NCBI RefSeq assembly: GCF_014651115.1
Contig: NZ_BMWG01000031.1
Span: forward strand, 1-64,000
Direction: 5' to 3'
Length of the DNA: 64,000 nt
Source of the DNA: Streptomyces inusitatus
Lineage (GTDB): Bacteria > Actinomycetota > Actinomycetes > Streptomycetales > Streptomycetaceae
Shown here in pieces: positions 33,508 through 42,106 of this stretch; the first letter of the stretch is position 1; every line of letters starts with the position of its first letter. The position numbers were made by a program, and so were the translations under genes. The notes beneath the pieces were generated by a model that saw only the letters and a program-made list of their open reading frames with translations, was not told the origin of the DNA and did not search any database.

Positions 33508-35474
33508 CACACCACATCTCACACACCGTCTCCGCCGCGCGACGGAGCCCGGGCACCGCGCGCCGCCTGGCGGTCGTGCTCCCCCTCACGGCGGCTCTCC
33601 TGATCACCCCCACCGCCCACGCCGACAACGGTACGGGTGGCTCCGCCGCCCTCGCCGGGGCCGGGGCCGCTCAGGCCCTGAGCCGCGCCGACGACGACAG
33701 CGGGCGCGGCGGCGACCGGGAGCTCACCCCCGAGGACGCCGAGAACCAGACCGCTCTGGTCGCCGCCGAGGACCGCCGCCTCGACCAGGTTCGCGCGGTC
33801 GCCGCCGTCGCCCCCCTCAAAGGCCCTCAGTGGTCGCGCCCCTACCGGCTGGACACCCAGGGCGGATACACCCTGGTCCTCACCCGCCGCACCAAGCCCT
33901 ACGGCGTCTCCGACCTGCTTGAACTCGCTCCCCAGACCTTCGTCCGGAAACGCGACGGCTCCTATCTGCTCACCGAGAACATCTATCTCAACACCGGCGC
34001 CAAGCTGAAGCTCTCCAGCCCCGGCGGACTCACCCTGCGCCTCGCCAGCAACACCAAAGGCTTCGTCTCCATCGTCTCCTTCGGCGGCCGCCTCACCCTC
34101 GAAGGCACCCCGCAGGCCCCCACCCGCATCAGCAGCTCCGACACCCGCACCAACACACCCGACACCGACGTCAGAGACGGGCGCGCCTTCATTCGCGCCA
34201 TCGGCGGCCAGTTCTCCATGACCCACACCCACATATCCGACCTCGGTTTCTGGAGCGGGCGCACCGCGGGGCTCAGCCTCACCGGAACCGACCGCCCCGA
34301 CACCGGCAACATCAAGTACTCCGACGCCGAAGATCTCAACCAGCGCGAGCAGTCCGCCGCCGACGACAAAGCCGAGCGGCAATCCGAACGTACGCCTCGC
34401 AGCGGCGGCATCATCGCCGGTCCCGCCGGGGAGCTCACCACCCCCGACACCCGCTTCTCCCTCCCCGATCTCTCCTATCTCTCGGCCGAGATCAGCAACT
34501 CCACTATCAAGGGCAACCTCTTCGGACTGTTCGTCTCCGGCGCCACCGGGGTCAACATCACCCGTACCCGCGTCGAGAGCAGCCTGGAGGACGGTGTCGT
34601 CCTCCACCGCGGTGTCACCAACGTCGTCGTCGACCGGACCGTCTCCCAGAAGAACGCGGGCGACGGCTTCGTCCTCTCCCGCGCCACCCAGCAGGTCCGT
34701 GTCACCGGATCCACGGCGCTCTCCAACGGCGGCAACGGCTTCACCCTCAGCGGTCGCCCCCTGGCCGACGGGCCTTCCGCGGCCGGTGAATCCACCGCCG
34801 CCTACGGATCCAACTCCGTCTCCCACAGCACCGCCCGCGACAACGGCCGCCACGGCATCGAAGTCCTCGGCGGAACCAATGTCGGTGTCCAGGACAATAA
34901 GATCCACGGCGGCGACATGGGCATCGTCACCCGCGACAACACCACCAAAGTGGCGATCACCGGCAACCATCTCACCGGTCAGACCCGGCAGGGCATCTCC
35001 GTCCGCGACGGAGTGACCGACGCCACCATCAGCGGCAACCTCGTCGAAGGCACCGACACCGGCATCTATCTGCGCGACGCGAAAGCCGAGATACGCGGAA
35101 ACACCGTCCAGGACGCCACCTCGCACGGCATCTCGCTCGTCGGCCGTGTCGGCGCCACCGCCGTCTCCTACAACGTCGTAGCGGGCGTCGGCCCCAGCGC
35201 CCTCGACACCAGCCGCGCCCACGGCACCATCACGCTCAAGAAGAACCAGACTTTCGCCTGGCACGACACCAGCACGTTCTGGATCAAGTTCCGCCACTAC
35301 GCCAGTCCCATGACCATCCTGTGGACCACGATCCTCCTTCTCATCCTCATCTCCGCGATCCTGGGCGCCCGTCGCACCAGCCGCCACAACAACACCACCG
35401 CCACACCGACCGCCCCCCACCCGTACGCCGACAAGCAGCCCCTCCCCTCGCCGCCCCCCACCGAGCAGCGCTAG
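33504..35474 (+). CDS. secreted, membrane-anchored right-handed beta-helix protein
   Basis: 656 aa, GTG start overlapping the GT2 stop. It has a signal peptide (RRLAVVLPLTAALLITPTAH, cleaved near AHA), an acidic linker, then a long parallel beta-helix with repeated N-x-I/V rungs (SGNLVEGTDTGIYLRDAKAE, ISNSTIKGNLFGLFVSGATG). A C-terminal helix (TILWTTILLLILISAILGA) is followed by a basic tail, so the helix domain faces outside. Related folds are mannuronan C5-epimerases (AlgG) and NosD/CASH proteins. With the upstream synthase, an epimerase- or lyase-like role on the nascent polymer is likely. Catalytic residues not assigned. Confidence 0.8.
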   Translation: MTHHISHTVSAARRSPGTARRLAVVLPLTAALLITPTAHADNGTGGSAALAGAGAAQALSRADDDSGRGGDRELTPEDAENQTALVAAEDRRLDQVRAVAAVAPLKGPQWSRPYRLDTQGGYTLVLTRRTKPYGVSDLLELAPQTFVRKRDGSYLLTENIYLNTGAKLKLSSPGGLTLRLASNTKGFVSIVSFGGRLTLEGTPQAPTRISSSDTRTNTPDTDVRDGRAFIRAIGGQFSMTHTHISDLGFWSGRTAGLSLTGTDRPDTGNIKYSDAEDLNQREQSAADDKAERQSERTPRSGGIIAGPAGELTTPDTRFSLPDLSYLSAEISNSTIKGNLFGLFVSGATGVNITRTRVESSLEDGVVLHRGVTNVVVDRTVSQKNAGDGFVLSRATQQVRVTGSTALSNGGNGFTLSGRPLADGPSAAGESTAAYGSNSVSHSTARDNGRHGIEVLGGTNVGVQDNKIHGGDMGIVTRDNTTKVAITGNHLTGQTRQGISVRDGVTDATISGNLVEGTDTGIYLRDAKAEIRGNTVQDATSHGISLVGRVGATAVSYNVVAGVGPSALDTSRAHGTITLKKNQTFAWHDTSTFWIKFRHYASPMTILWTTILLLILISAILGARRTSRHNNTTATPTAPHPYADKQPLPSPPPTEQR

Positions 35475-35534
35475 AACCGCCCCGGCCCTCTCTGGTCATC
35501 ACCGCATCTCCCGCCGAAACCGGAGCCACCGACC

Positions 35535-36815
35535 ATGACGTCCCATCCGCCGGTGCAGTCCGGCCCCGACCCGGAGCAGGCACCCGGACCACAAGCGGCC
35601 GGCCGGGCCGCGTTCCGCGGCCCGGCCGTCTGGCTGTCCGGCGCCGCCCTTGTCACCGCCCTCGCCGCGCTCGTCATCGCTCTCGCCGACAACGATGACG
35701 ACGGCCCCGAGATCGTCCCGGGAGCCACCCAGGCCGGCCCCCACAGCACTTGGTCCGTCAGGCCCGGAACTCTCCCCACCGATGCGGGCGCCGACGCCGA
35801 CGCCGACTCTCCCGAACCCTCCAGCACCGACACCGGTGCCCCCTCCCCCGTAGACACCATCACGCCCACTCCCGGCGGCCCCCTCGCCCCGCCCGCTCCC
35901 TCCCGGGAAACCGACTGCCCGCCGGCCACCGTCACCGTCGCCGACGCCCGCTCCCTCCAGAAAGCTCTCGCCGACGCCCGTCCGGGGGACAACATCCGCC
36001 TCAGTCCCACCACCTACACCGGACGCTTCATCGCCACCGCCCCCGCCGCCAAGGACAAACCCATCACCCTCTGCGGCCCCTCCGACGCCGTCCTGGACGG
36101 CGACGGCATCAAAGGCGGATACGCCCTGCACCTCAATCGCGCCACCCACTGGAAAATCAGCGGCTTCACCATCCGCAACGCCCAAAAAGGCGTCATGGCC
36201 GACAGCACCCACCACACCACCCTCGACAACCTGACCGTCCATGACATCGGCGACGAAGCCATCCACTTCCGTAACCACAGCACCCAGAACACCATTCGCC
36301 ACAACACCATCCACACCACCGGCCTCCGCAAACCCAAATACGGCGAAGGCATTTACATCGGCACCGCGAAATCCAACTGGTGCACCATCACTCAATGCCA
36401 ACCCGACAACAGCGACAACAATCGCATCGCCAACAACCACATCACCAAAACCACCGCCGAAGCCATCGACGTCAAAGAAGGCACCTCCAACGGCACCATC
36501 ACCCACAATATTTTCGACGGCACCCATCTCACCGGAAAGCACAATGATTCCTGGATCGACATAAAAGGCAATAACTGGCTCATCCAGAACAACACCGGCC
36601 ACAACACTCCCCAGGACGGCTACCAAACCCATCAGATCCTCAAGGGCTGGGGAATCCGCAACACCTTCAACAACAACACCGCCCATGTCAACGGGCCCGG
36701 CTACGGATACAACCTCACCGCCAAAGACAACACCCTCACCTGCTCCAACACCACTGTCAACGCCGCTCAGGGCCACACCAACACCAAGGCCCCCTGCGGC
36801 AAGGGTGAATCCTGA
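35535..36815 (+). CDS. N-terminally anchored right-handed beta-helix protein (PL6/chondroitinase-B-like)
   Basis: 426 aa. A signal anchor (AVWLSGAALVTALAALVIAL) is followed by a Pro/Thr/Ser/Asp linker (about 55-130) and a beta-helix domain starting VADARSLQKALADARPGDNI, as in PL6 alginate/chondroitin lyases and related epimerases. It has many Asn/Thr/His rungs and Cys pairs (LCGPSD, SNWCTITQCQPDN, LTCSNT...PCGK). From about 36280 on, codon use is richer in A and T than in the neighbours, with an Asn/Thr-biased protein. It is third in the polysaccharide operon, 60 nt after the preceding gene. It may cleave or epimerise the polymer; no active site identified. Confidence 0.78.
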   Translation: MTSHPPVQSGPDPEQAPGPQAAGRAAFRGPAVWLSGAALVTALAALVIALADNDDDGPEIVPGATQAGPHSTWSVRPGTLPTDAGADADADSPEPSSTDTGAPSPVDTITPTPGGPLAPPAPSRETDCPPATVTVADARSLQKALADARPGDNIRLSPTTYTGRFIATAPAAKDKPITLCGPSDAVLDGDGIKGGYALHLNRATHWKISGFTIRNAQKGVMADSTHHTTLDNLTVHDIGDEAIHFRNHSTQNTIRHNTIHTTGLRKPKYGEGIYIGTAKSNWCTITQCQPDNSDNNRIANNHITKTTAEAIDVKEGTSNGTITHNIFDGTHLTGKHNDSWIDIKGNNWLIQNNTGHNTPQDGYQTHQILKGWGIRNTFNNNTAHVNGPGYGYNLTAKDNTLTCSNTTVNAAQGHTNTKAPCGKGES

Positions 36816-36850
36816 GCCCTCGCCACCCAGCCAGCCGAAGGGGATTCCCG

Positions 36851-37507
36851 ATGACGGAAATCGTGCTGATGTCGGACCCGAGAGTCACCGCCGTCCCGGT
36901 GGACGAATGCGGCGAACCTCTGGTGGACTGCCGGGGAATACTGCGCGTCGACGAACGGCGCTCCGACACCGCGGGAAACTGGGCGCACCTGCGGTCCGGC
37001 GTGGTGGAACGGCTACTGAAAGCGGAGAAATCGCTGCCGGACGACTGGCGGTGGCTTCTTGTCGAAGGGCATCGCCCTCCGGCTCTCCAGCAAAGTATCT
37101 TCGACGGCTATCTGTCCTCTCTGCGGCGACTCCCACCGGGCGCGACGGAGGCGGAACTCATCAACGCGGCCACTCGCTGGGTCGCTCCGCAGGAGACAGC
37201 GGGCCATGTGGCCGGTGCGGCGATCGATCTCACGGTGTGCACAAGGGACGGGGCCGAGGTCGACATGGGGTGCCCGGAGGCCGCCACACCGGAGGAGAGC
37301 GACGGCGCCTGCTACACCGACGCTCCCGGACTCACGGAGCGGGCCCGGCGGAACCGGAAGGCGATGGGTGCGGCCCTGGGCGCGGCGGGCCTGGTCAACT
37401 ACCCGACCGAGTGGTGGCACTGGTCCTACGGGGACCGGTACTGGGCGCTCATGACGGGTGCGAGCAACGCGATCTACGGGCCGCGGGAGCTCCGCGCCCC
37501 GGGGTGA
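36851..37507 (+). CDS. M15D D-Ala-D-Ala dipeptidase (VanX/DdpX-like)
   Basis: 218 aa; ATG 36851 after AAGGGG. It has the zinc peptidase signature: LVEGHRPPALQQ (the conserved Arg region), AGHVAGAAIDLTV (His and Asp ligands, H-x6-D), and EWWHWSYGDRYW (catalytic Glu and third His). It has no obvious signal peptide, so it is probably cytosolic like VanX, hydrolysing D-Ala-D-Ala or a related dipeptide. No vanH/vanA genes are nearby, so glycopeptide resistance is not implied. It lies 35 nt after the beta-helix gene and may be co-transcribed. Its stop and that of the convergent MerR gene both fall in TGACCGGTCA. Confidence 0.85.
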   Translation: MTEIVLMSDPRVTAVPVDECGEPLVDCRGILRVDERRSDTAGNWAHLRSGVVERLLKAEKSLPDDWRWLLVEGHRPPALQQSIFDGYLSSLRRLPPGATEAELINAATRWVAPQETAGHVAGAAIDLTVCTRDGAEVDMGCPEAATPEESDGACYTDAPGLTERARRNRKAMGAALGAAGLVNYPTEWWHWSYGDRYWALMTGASNAIYGPRELRAPG

Positions 37508-37511
37508 CCGG

Positions 37512-37913
37512 TCAGGCCGGTGGCTGGGGCAGCTCGGCGGTCCGCCGGTCGAGGGCGGCCTTGAGGCGGTCGCGGGCCTCGGTCTGGGCCGCGATCCGTT
37601 CGTTGAGGACCGCCAGTCGCTCGACGGCGATCCGCAGGCCCTTCTCCGAGGGCGGCGCGGTGGATATGTCGCCGTCCAGGCAGGGCAGGAACGCCTGCAC
37701 ATCGTCCAGGGTCAGGCCTGCGGCCAGCAGGTGACGGATGTTGCGCACCCGTGCGACCGTTCGCTCGTCATAGACCCGGTAGCCGTTGGCGGCTCGCTCG
37801 GAGAAGATCAGCCCGGCCTGTTCGTAGTGCCGCAGCGCTCGGGCGGTCGTCCCCGTCGCCTTGCCCAGCTCGCCGATTCTCACCCGTTCCGCCTCCCGGG
37901 TCATCCCTATCAC
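37512..37913 (-). CDS. MerR family transcriptional regulator
   Basis: 133 aa from GTG 37913, which overlaps the SDR stop (GTGA); ATG 37904 is an alternative. MerR HTH with VRIGELGKATGTTARALRHY, EQAGLIFSERAANGYRVYDE and the usual coupling helix, then a dimerisation coiled coil (KGLRIAVERLAVLNERIAAQ). A single Cys (LPCLDGD) and no metal-binding loop suggest an organic or general effector. It is co-transcribed with the SDR and probably binds the dyad at 38687-38711. Confidence 0.87.
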   Translation of the reverse strand: MIGMTREAERVRIGELGKATGTTARALRHYEQAGLIFSERAANGYRVYDERTVARVRNIRHLLAAGLTLDDVQAFLPCLDGDISTAPPSEKGLRIAVERLAVLNERIAAQTEARDRLKAALDRRTAELPQPPA

Positions 37914-38671
37914 GCCACGACCGCTCCCCCGTCGACCGGGAGTACCACCCCGGTGATGAACGATGCTTCCGGTGAGGCGAGTCGGGTGATGGCCCAGGCC
38001 ACTTCCTCCGGGCGGCCGATCCGGCCCAGCGGGGTGTGCGCCAGCTGCCACTTCCGTACCTCGGCCGTCCGCTCCGGTGTCAGACCCTGGTGCTCGCCGA
38101 TCGGGGTGTCGATCGCGCCGGGCGCGACCGCCGCCACCCGGATGCCACGGGGTGCCAGCTCGACCGCCCAGCTGCGAGTGAGCAGCTCCAGCGCGGTTTT
38201 GGTGGCCGCGTAGACCGAGTTACCCGGCCAGGCGCGCTGGCCCACCGAGGTGCTGACGTTGACGATCACTCCGCCGGAGGTCTCCAGGAGCGGCAGCGCG
38301 GCCTGGGTCAGCAGGATGGGCGCGATCAGATTGGTGGCGATCTGGGGCTGCAGCACCTCCGGTGTGAGCGTCCCGAGCGCGCCGCCGCTCACGATGCCCG
38401 CGTTGTTGACCAGTACGTCCAGGCGTCCGTGCGCCCTCAGCGCGGTTTCGACGATCCACTCGGGCTCGCCCTCGGCGGTGATGTCCGCGACCAGTGGCGT
38501 GATCCGGTCGTGTCCGGCGGCGGTCTTGTCGAGCGGGGCGACCCGCCGGCCCACGGCGAGCACATGAGCGCCCTCCTCGGCGAAGGCGCGGGCGGTGGCC
38601 CGGCCGATCCCGGTGCCTCCCCCGGTGACGATGACGACCCGGCCGGACTGCGATGCGCTTCTGCTGTTCAT
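37910..38671 (-). CDS. short-chain dehydrogenase/reductase
   Basis: 253 aa, classical SDR. Cofactor motif TGGGTGIGRA, NNAG (LDVLVNNAGIV), catalytic Ser in VNVSTSVG and YAATK (Tyr-x-x-x-Lys). The residues after beta-2 (AVGRRVAPL) favour NADP(H). C-terminal LPVDGGAVVA is typical. Substrate unknown. It is the first gene of an SDR-MerR operon with a MerR-type dyad in its promoter. Confidence 0.9.
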   Translation of the reverse strand: MNSRSASQSGRVVIVTGGGTGIGRATARAFAEEGAHVLAVGRRVAPLDKTAAGHDRITPLVADITAEGEPEWIVETALRAHGRLDVLVNNAGIVSGGALGTLTPEVLQPQIATNLIAPILLTQAALPLLETSGGVIVNVSTSVGQRAWPGNSVYAATKTALELLTRSWAVELAPRGIRVAAVAPGAIDTPIGEHQGLTPERTAEVRKWQLAHTPLGRIGRPEEVAWAITRLASPEASFITGVVLPVDGGAVVA

Positions 38672-38686
38672 GTCGGTGATCCTGCA

Positions 38687-38711
38687 ACCCTGCCACCAAT
38701 GACAAGGTCAA
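38687..38711 (-). promoter_or_regulatory. MerR-type dyad beside a TTGACC -35 hexamer
   Basis: On the minus strand TTGACC is followed by an imperfect dyad, ACC.TG.CA-N4-TG.CA.GGT, as in MerR-controlled promoters where the regulator sits between -35 and -10. The -10 box is not clear. It lies 16-40 bases upstream of the SDR start. Confidence 0.55.
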
Positions 38712-38759
38712 GCGGCGTCGTGGAAAGGTGTTTGACGCCCGTCGGCGTCCGGTGCTCGG

Positions 38760-39668
38760 ATGGCGGGCATGAACACAGGGCTGACGCGTCCCGGGATGCA
38801 CCCCATTGACGGTGAGCTTGTACGGCGGCTGATCGCCGGGCAGTTCCCCCGGTGGGCGGGGCTGGCGGTGGAGCGGTGGCCGTCCGGGGGCACGGTCAAC
38901 GCCATGTACCGGCTGGGCGACGACATGGTCGTACGGCTGCCGCTGGTACGGGGCGGGGCGAAGGACGTGTCGACGGAGCAGGAGTGGCTGCCCCGCCTCG
39001 CGCCTCTTCTGCCCACGCGCATTCCCGAGGTGCTCGGGGCCGGGAAGCCCGCCGAGGGGTATCCCTGGCCGTGGTCGGTGCATCGGTGGCTGGCAGGCGT
39101 TCATCCCGAATCGGGGGCGTTGAGCGAGCCCCTTACGCTGGCGGAGGATCTGGCGGCCTTCGTCGCGTCGATGTGGAGCGTCACACTGCCGGGCGCGCCG
39201 AAGGCGCACCGGGGCGGGCCTCTCGCCTCGCTCGACGCGGAGACCCGGGCGGCTGTCGAGGAGTTGCGCGGGATTCCGGAGGAGGGTGTGGACGGTGATG
39301 CCGTGTCCGCCGTGTGGGAGGAGGCGTTGCGGGCCCCGCTCCGGGACGGTCCGCCGGTGTGGCTGCACGCGGATCTGATGCCGGGCAATCTGCTGGTCGA
39401 GGACGGCAGGCTGACCTCCGTGATCGATTTCGGGTGCATGGGGTGGGGGGATCCTGCCTGTGATCTGTTTCCGGCGTGGAATCTGCTGCCGCGCGACGCG
39501 AGGGAGGTCTTCCGCGAGGCGCTGGGCGTGGACGAGGCGACCTGGATTCGAGGCCGGGGTCGGACGCTCTCGCAGGCGCTGATCGCGCTGCCGTACTACC
39601 GGACGACGAACCCGGTGATGGCGGGCAATGCCCGGCAGGTGATCCGGGCGGTGCTGGACGAGCGCTGA
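38760..39668 (+). CDS. aminoglycoside phosphotransferase (APH) family kinase
   Basis: 302 aa from ATG 38760; ATG 38769 is an alternative and neither has a strong ribosome binding site. The kinase-like fold shows VVRLPLVRGG with the nucleotide-strand pattern, catalytic loop WLHADLMPGNLLVEDGR (H-x-D...N) and IDFGCMGWGDPACDLFPAW with the metal-binding Asp. The ALPYYRTTNP end is typical of the APH/ChoK family from Streptomyces. The family includes resistance enzymes and many kinases of unknown substrate, so a resistance function is not established. Confidence 0.87.
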   Translation: MAGMNTGLTRPGMHPIDGELVRRLIAGQFPRWAGLAVERWPSGGTVNAMYRLGDDMVVRLPLVRGGAKDVSTEQEWLPRLAPLLPTRIPEVLGAGKPAEGYPWPWSVHRWLAGVHPESGALSEPLTLAEDLAAFVASMWSVTLPGAPKAHRGGPLASLDAETRAAVEELRGIPEEGVDGDAVSAVWEEALRAPLRDGPPVWLHADLMPGNLLVEDGRLTSVIDFGCMGWGDPACDLFPAWNLLPRDAREVFREALGVDEATWIRGRGRTLSQALIALPYYRTTNPVMAGNARQVIRAVLDER

Positions 39669-39681
39669 CGAGGGCTGGGGC

Positions 39682-39701
39682 GGCGTCCCGGCCGGGACGC
39701 C
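39682..39701. terminator. bidirectional terminator between convergent genes
   Basis: GGCGTCCC-GGCC-GGGACGCC, a perfect 8-bp stem, fills the 34-nt gap between the APH and FtsX-permease stops. Confidence 0.7.
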
Positions 39702-39702
39702 T

Positions 39703-42054
39703 TCACCGTACGGCGGGCCGGTCCTCCCGCCGTACGGTGCGCCAGGTGACGATGACGCTCGATGTGGTCGCCAGGACGAGGGAGCCGAGGATCACCGCGG
39801 CGATGGTGAGTGGGTTCAGGTGCGGTCCGACTTCGGTGGAGGTCGCCTGGGACAGTCCGGAGGCCATGCCGGCCAGCGGCGCCAGGGGGACCAGGAGGCC
39901 GAGGGCCGCGCCGACGGTGACGGTGAGGGAGGTCTCGGCGGCGGAGAGGAGGAGCAGTTGCCGTACGGTGCCGCCGGCGGACTTCATCACGGCGAGGTCG
40001 CGGCGGCGGCTGTGTGCGGTCATGGCCATGCTGTTGGCCATGGCGATGCCGCTGTAGCCGACGGCGATGGAGAGCAGCATGGTGGTGAGGGTGTCGGTGA
40101 GTCCGGCGTCGGTGGCGTAGTCGTCGAGGGCGTGTCGTACCGCGTCGTGCACGGCGGTGCCGGGAACGACCGAGTCGGGCCGGGACGCCGCCGGTACGAA
40201 GATGTCGTCGGTGAGGGCGGCCGGGTCGTGTGCGCGGACCAGTTGGCGGGGTAGGACGAAGTCGCCTCGGGCGGGGTCGTCCGGCAGGACCTGGCCGATG
40301 CGCAGTTTCACGGTGGCACCGTCGGCGAATCTCACCGTGTGCTCGTCCCCGGCCTTCACTCCGAGGAAGTCCGCCGTCTTCCTGCCGAGCACCGCCCGGC
40401 CCGGTCTGTTCCAGCGTGGGTCGCGTGAGCCGAGTGCGTCGATGACGGTGAGGGTGCCGTGCTTGTCGCGGACGAAGGCGCGGGTCGGCAGTGCCGCCCT
40501 GCCCACCGGGTTGGCGGCGACCACCTCGTCGGTGTTGCCCGGTGTTCCGTCCGGCGTCACGATGACCTGTCCCGTGAGCCTGAGTGCCTCGCTTGCCGGG
40601 TACGCCACGCGCATCGTCTCGCCCATACCGCTGAGCAGGACGGCGAACCCGACGGCCGCGATCACCGGGGCCGCGAGTGACGCCGCCCGGCGCGAGTCGG
40701 CACGCAGTTCCGCGCGGACGAGGAGCGGGGTGGCCGAGCCGAGCCGTTCGAACGGTGCGGTGAGCGCCCGTCCGACGGGGCCGACGCACACCGGGGCGAG
40801 CAGTGCGGCGGCCACGATGAGCGCCATCGTGGCGAGGATCGCGGTGTTGACCCGGGTGTCGGCGCGCACGGCGGCGGTCGCGACGGTGAGCAGCGCGCCG
40901 AGGCCGAGGGCGGTCAGGCCGCCGATCCAGCGGGGGCGGCTCATCGTACGGCTGTTCGCGCCGTTGTCGGAGAGCGCCTCGATCGGCGCGACTCGCACGG
41001 CCGTCCGGCCGGCGGCCAGGGCTCCCAGGACGCTGACGCCGACGCCGATCGCGGTCGCCGTGAGCAGCGGCCACATCGCTGTCCGCAGTTCGAGCTCCGG
41101 CGGTGTCACGCCGAGCCGCTGAAGGATGTCGCGCAGCGGCGGCGCGGCTCCGACGCCCGCCAGACAGCCGGTCAGTGAGCCCAGCAGGCCGATGAGACCG
41201 GCCTCGCCCAGGATCATCCGGCGTATCTGGTGGGGTGCCGCGCCGATCGTCCGCAGCAGGCCGATCTCCCGCCGTCGCAGTCCGGTGGTCAGGACCAGCA
41301 TGGACGCGACCACGAAGACGGTGGTGAACAGGGCGAGCGCCGCCATGGCTCCGATGAGCTGCGTACCGAGGAACCGCCGGTGTTCCACGTACGCCGGCTG
41401 GAGTGCGGACCGGCCGTCGCCGGAGACCACGGTGCCCCTGTCGCCGACGACGCTCCGGGCCTTCGCCGTGATGTCGTCGGCGGAGGCGCCCTTGTCGGCG
41501 ATGATCGCGATGGCCCCGACCCCGGGTTCCTGGCGGGCGGCGAAGTCGTCGGTGAAGTAGTAGCCCGGTCCGTTGACGGTGCCGACCACTCGGAATTCGC
41601 CGCGCCCGGCGGTGATGTTGACCGTGAGTGCCGTGCCTGTGGCCACTCCGAGCGCCCGGTCCACCACGATCTCGTGGGCCGCGGCGGGCGCCCGTCCGGT
41701 GACGAGGCTGTACGGCGCGAGTCGCGCGCTCGACCAGCCGTGTCCCGCCTCCAGTGCTCCTTCGTCCTCGACCGGCTCGCCGTCGTCGGAGAAGGCCTGC
41801 GCGTAGAAGGAGCGGTCCACCGTCACGGATGCCACGCCCGGCACCGTGACCAGTTCGTCGAGCAGTGGCCGGGCCTCGGTCCGGCTCCACGGCACCCGGT
41901 CCCGGGGCGTGCCGTCCCGGTCGACGGCCTGTTCGGGGACGGCGAGCGCGGTGGCGGCGGCCAGGCGGGGCTGGGGCCGGGTTCGGAGTAGGCCGTTCGG
42001 TCGCGCCGGGGCCTCGACGCCCGTGGGGGCGGCGTCGGCGGGCGCCGTACGGAC
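39703..42054 (-). CDS. FtsX-like ABC transporter permease lacking its first membrane helix
   Basis: 783 aa from GTG 42054 (GAGGAG just upstream). Two MacB/FtsX-type halves: extracellular domain, then helices from LGTQLIGAMAALALFTTVFV with the conserved RRREIGLLRTIGAAPHQIRR, a middle helix pair, a second extracellular domain, and final helices (LLSIAVGYSGIAMANSMAMT, RRRDLAVMKSAGGTVRQLLL). Family members begin with a signal-anchor helix. Here the N-terminus passes from a polar Ala/Pro stretch straight into ATALAVPEQAVDRDG, so the first helix and its flank have been deleted. No ATPase gene is adjacent. Probably non-functional or mis-assembled. Confidence 0.75.
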   Translation of the reverse strand, partial: VRTAPADAAPTGVEAPARPNGLLRTRPQPRLAAATALAVPEQAVDRDGTPRDRVPWSRTEARPLLDELVTVPGVASVTVDRSFYAQAFSDDGEPVEDEGALEAGHGWSSARLAPYSLVTGRAPAAAHEIVVDRALGVATGTALTVNITAGRGEFRVVGTVNGPGYYFTDDFAARQEPGVGAIAIIADKGASADDITAKARSVVGDRGTVVSGDGRSALQPAYVEHRRFLGTQLIGAMAALALFTTVFVVASMLVLTTGLRRREIGLLRTIGAAPHQIRRMILGEAGLIGLLGSLTGCLAGVGAAPPLRDILQRLGVTPPELELRTAMWPLLTATAIGVGVSVLGALAAGRTAVRVAPIEALSDNGANSRTMSRPRWIGGLTALGLGALLTVATAAVRADTRVNTAILATMALIVAAALLAPVCVGPVGRALTAPFERLGSATPLLVRAELRADSRRAASLAAPVIAAVGFAVLLSGMGETMRVAYPASEALRLTGQVIVTPDGTPGNTDEVVAANPVGRAALPTRAFVRDKHGTLTVIDALGSRDPRWNRPGRAVLGRKTADFLGVKAGDEHTVRFADGATVKLRIGQVLPDDPARGDFVLPRQLVRAHDPAALTDDIFVPAASRPDSVVPGTAVHDAVRHALDDYATDAGLTDTLTTMLLSIAVGYSGIAMANSMAMTAHSRRRDLAVMKSAGGTVRQLLLLSAAETSLTVTVGAALGLLVPLAPLAGMASGLSQATSTEVGPHLNPLTIAAVILGSLVLATTSSVIVTWRTVRREDRPAVR

Positions 42055-42106
42055 GGTCTCCTCCTCGCCCGGCCCGTGAGCGGGCGGGGTACGGGCGGCG
42101 CGCGGT

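Noticed and set aside
33519..35420. 633-aa minus-strand open frame opposite the first beta-helix gene
   Set aside because: Gly/Val/Asp-rich shadow without motifs; the plus strand has a signal peptide, beta-helix rungs and coupling to the GT2 gene.
36851..37507. Glycopeptide resistance locus
   Set aside because: Only a VanX-like dipeptidase is present; vanH, vanA and vanRS genes are absent.
38760..39668. Aminoglycoside resistance gene
   Set aside because: The APH fold is broad; nothing in the sequence or neighbourhood indicates the substrate.
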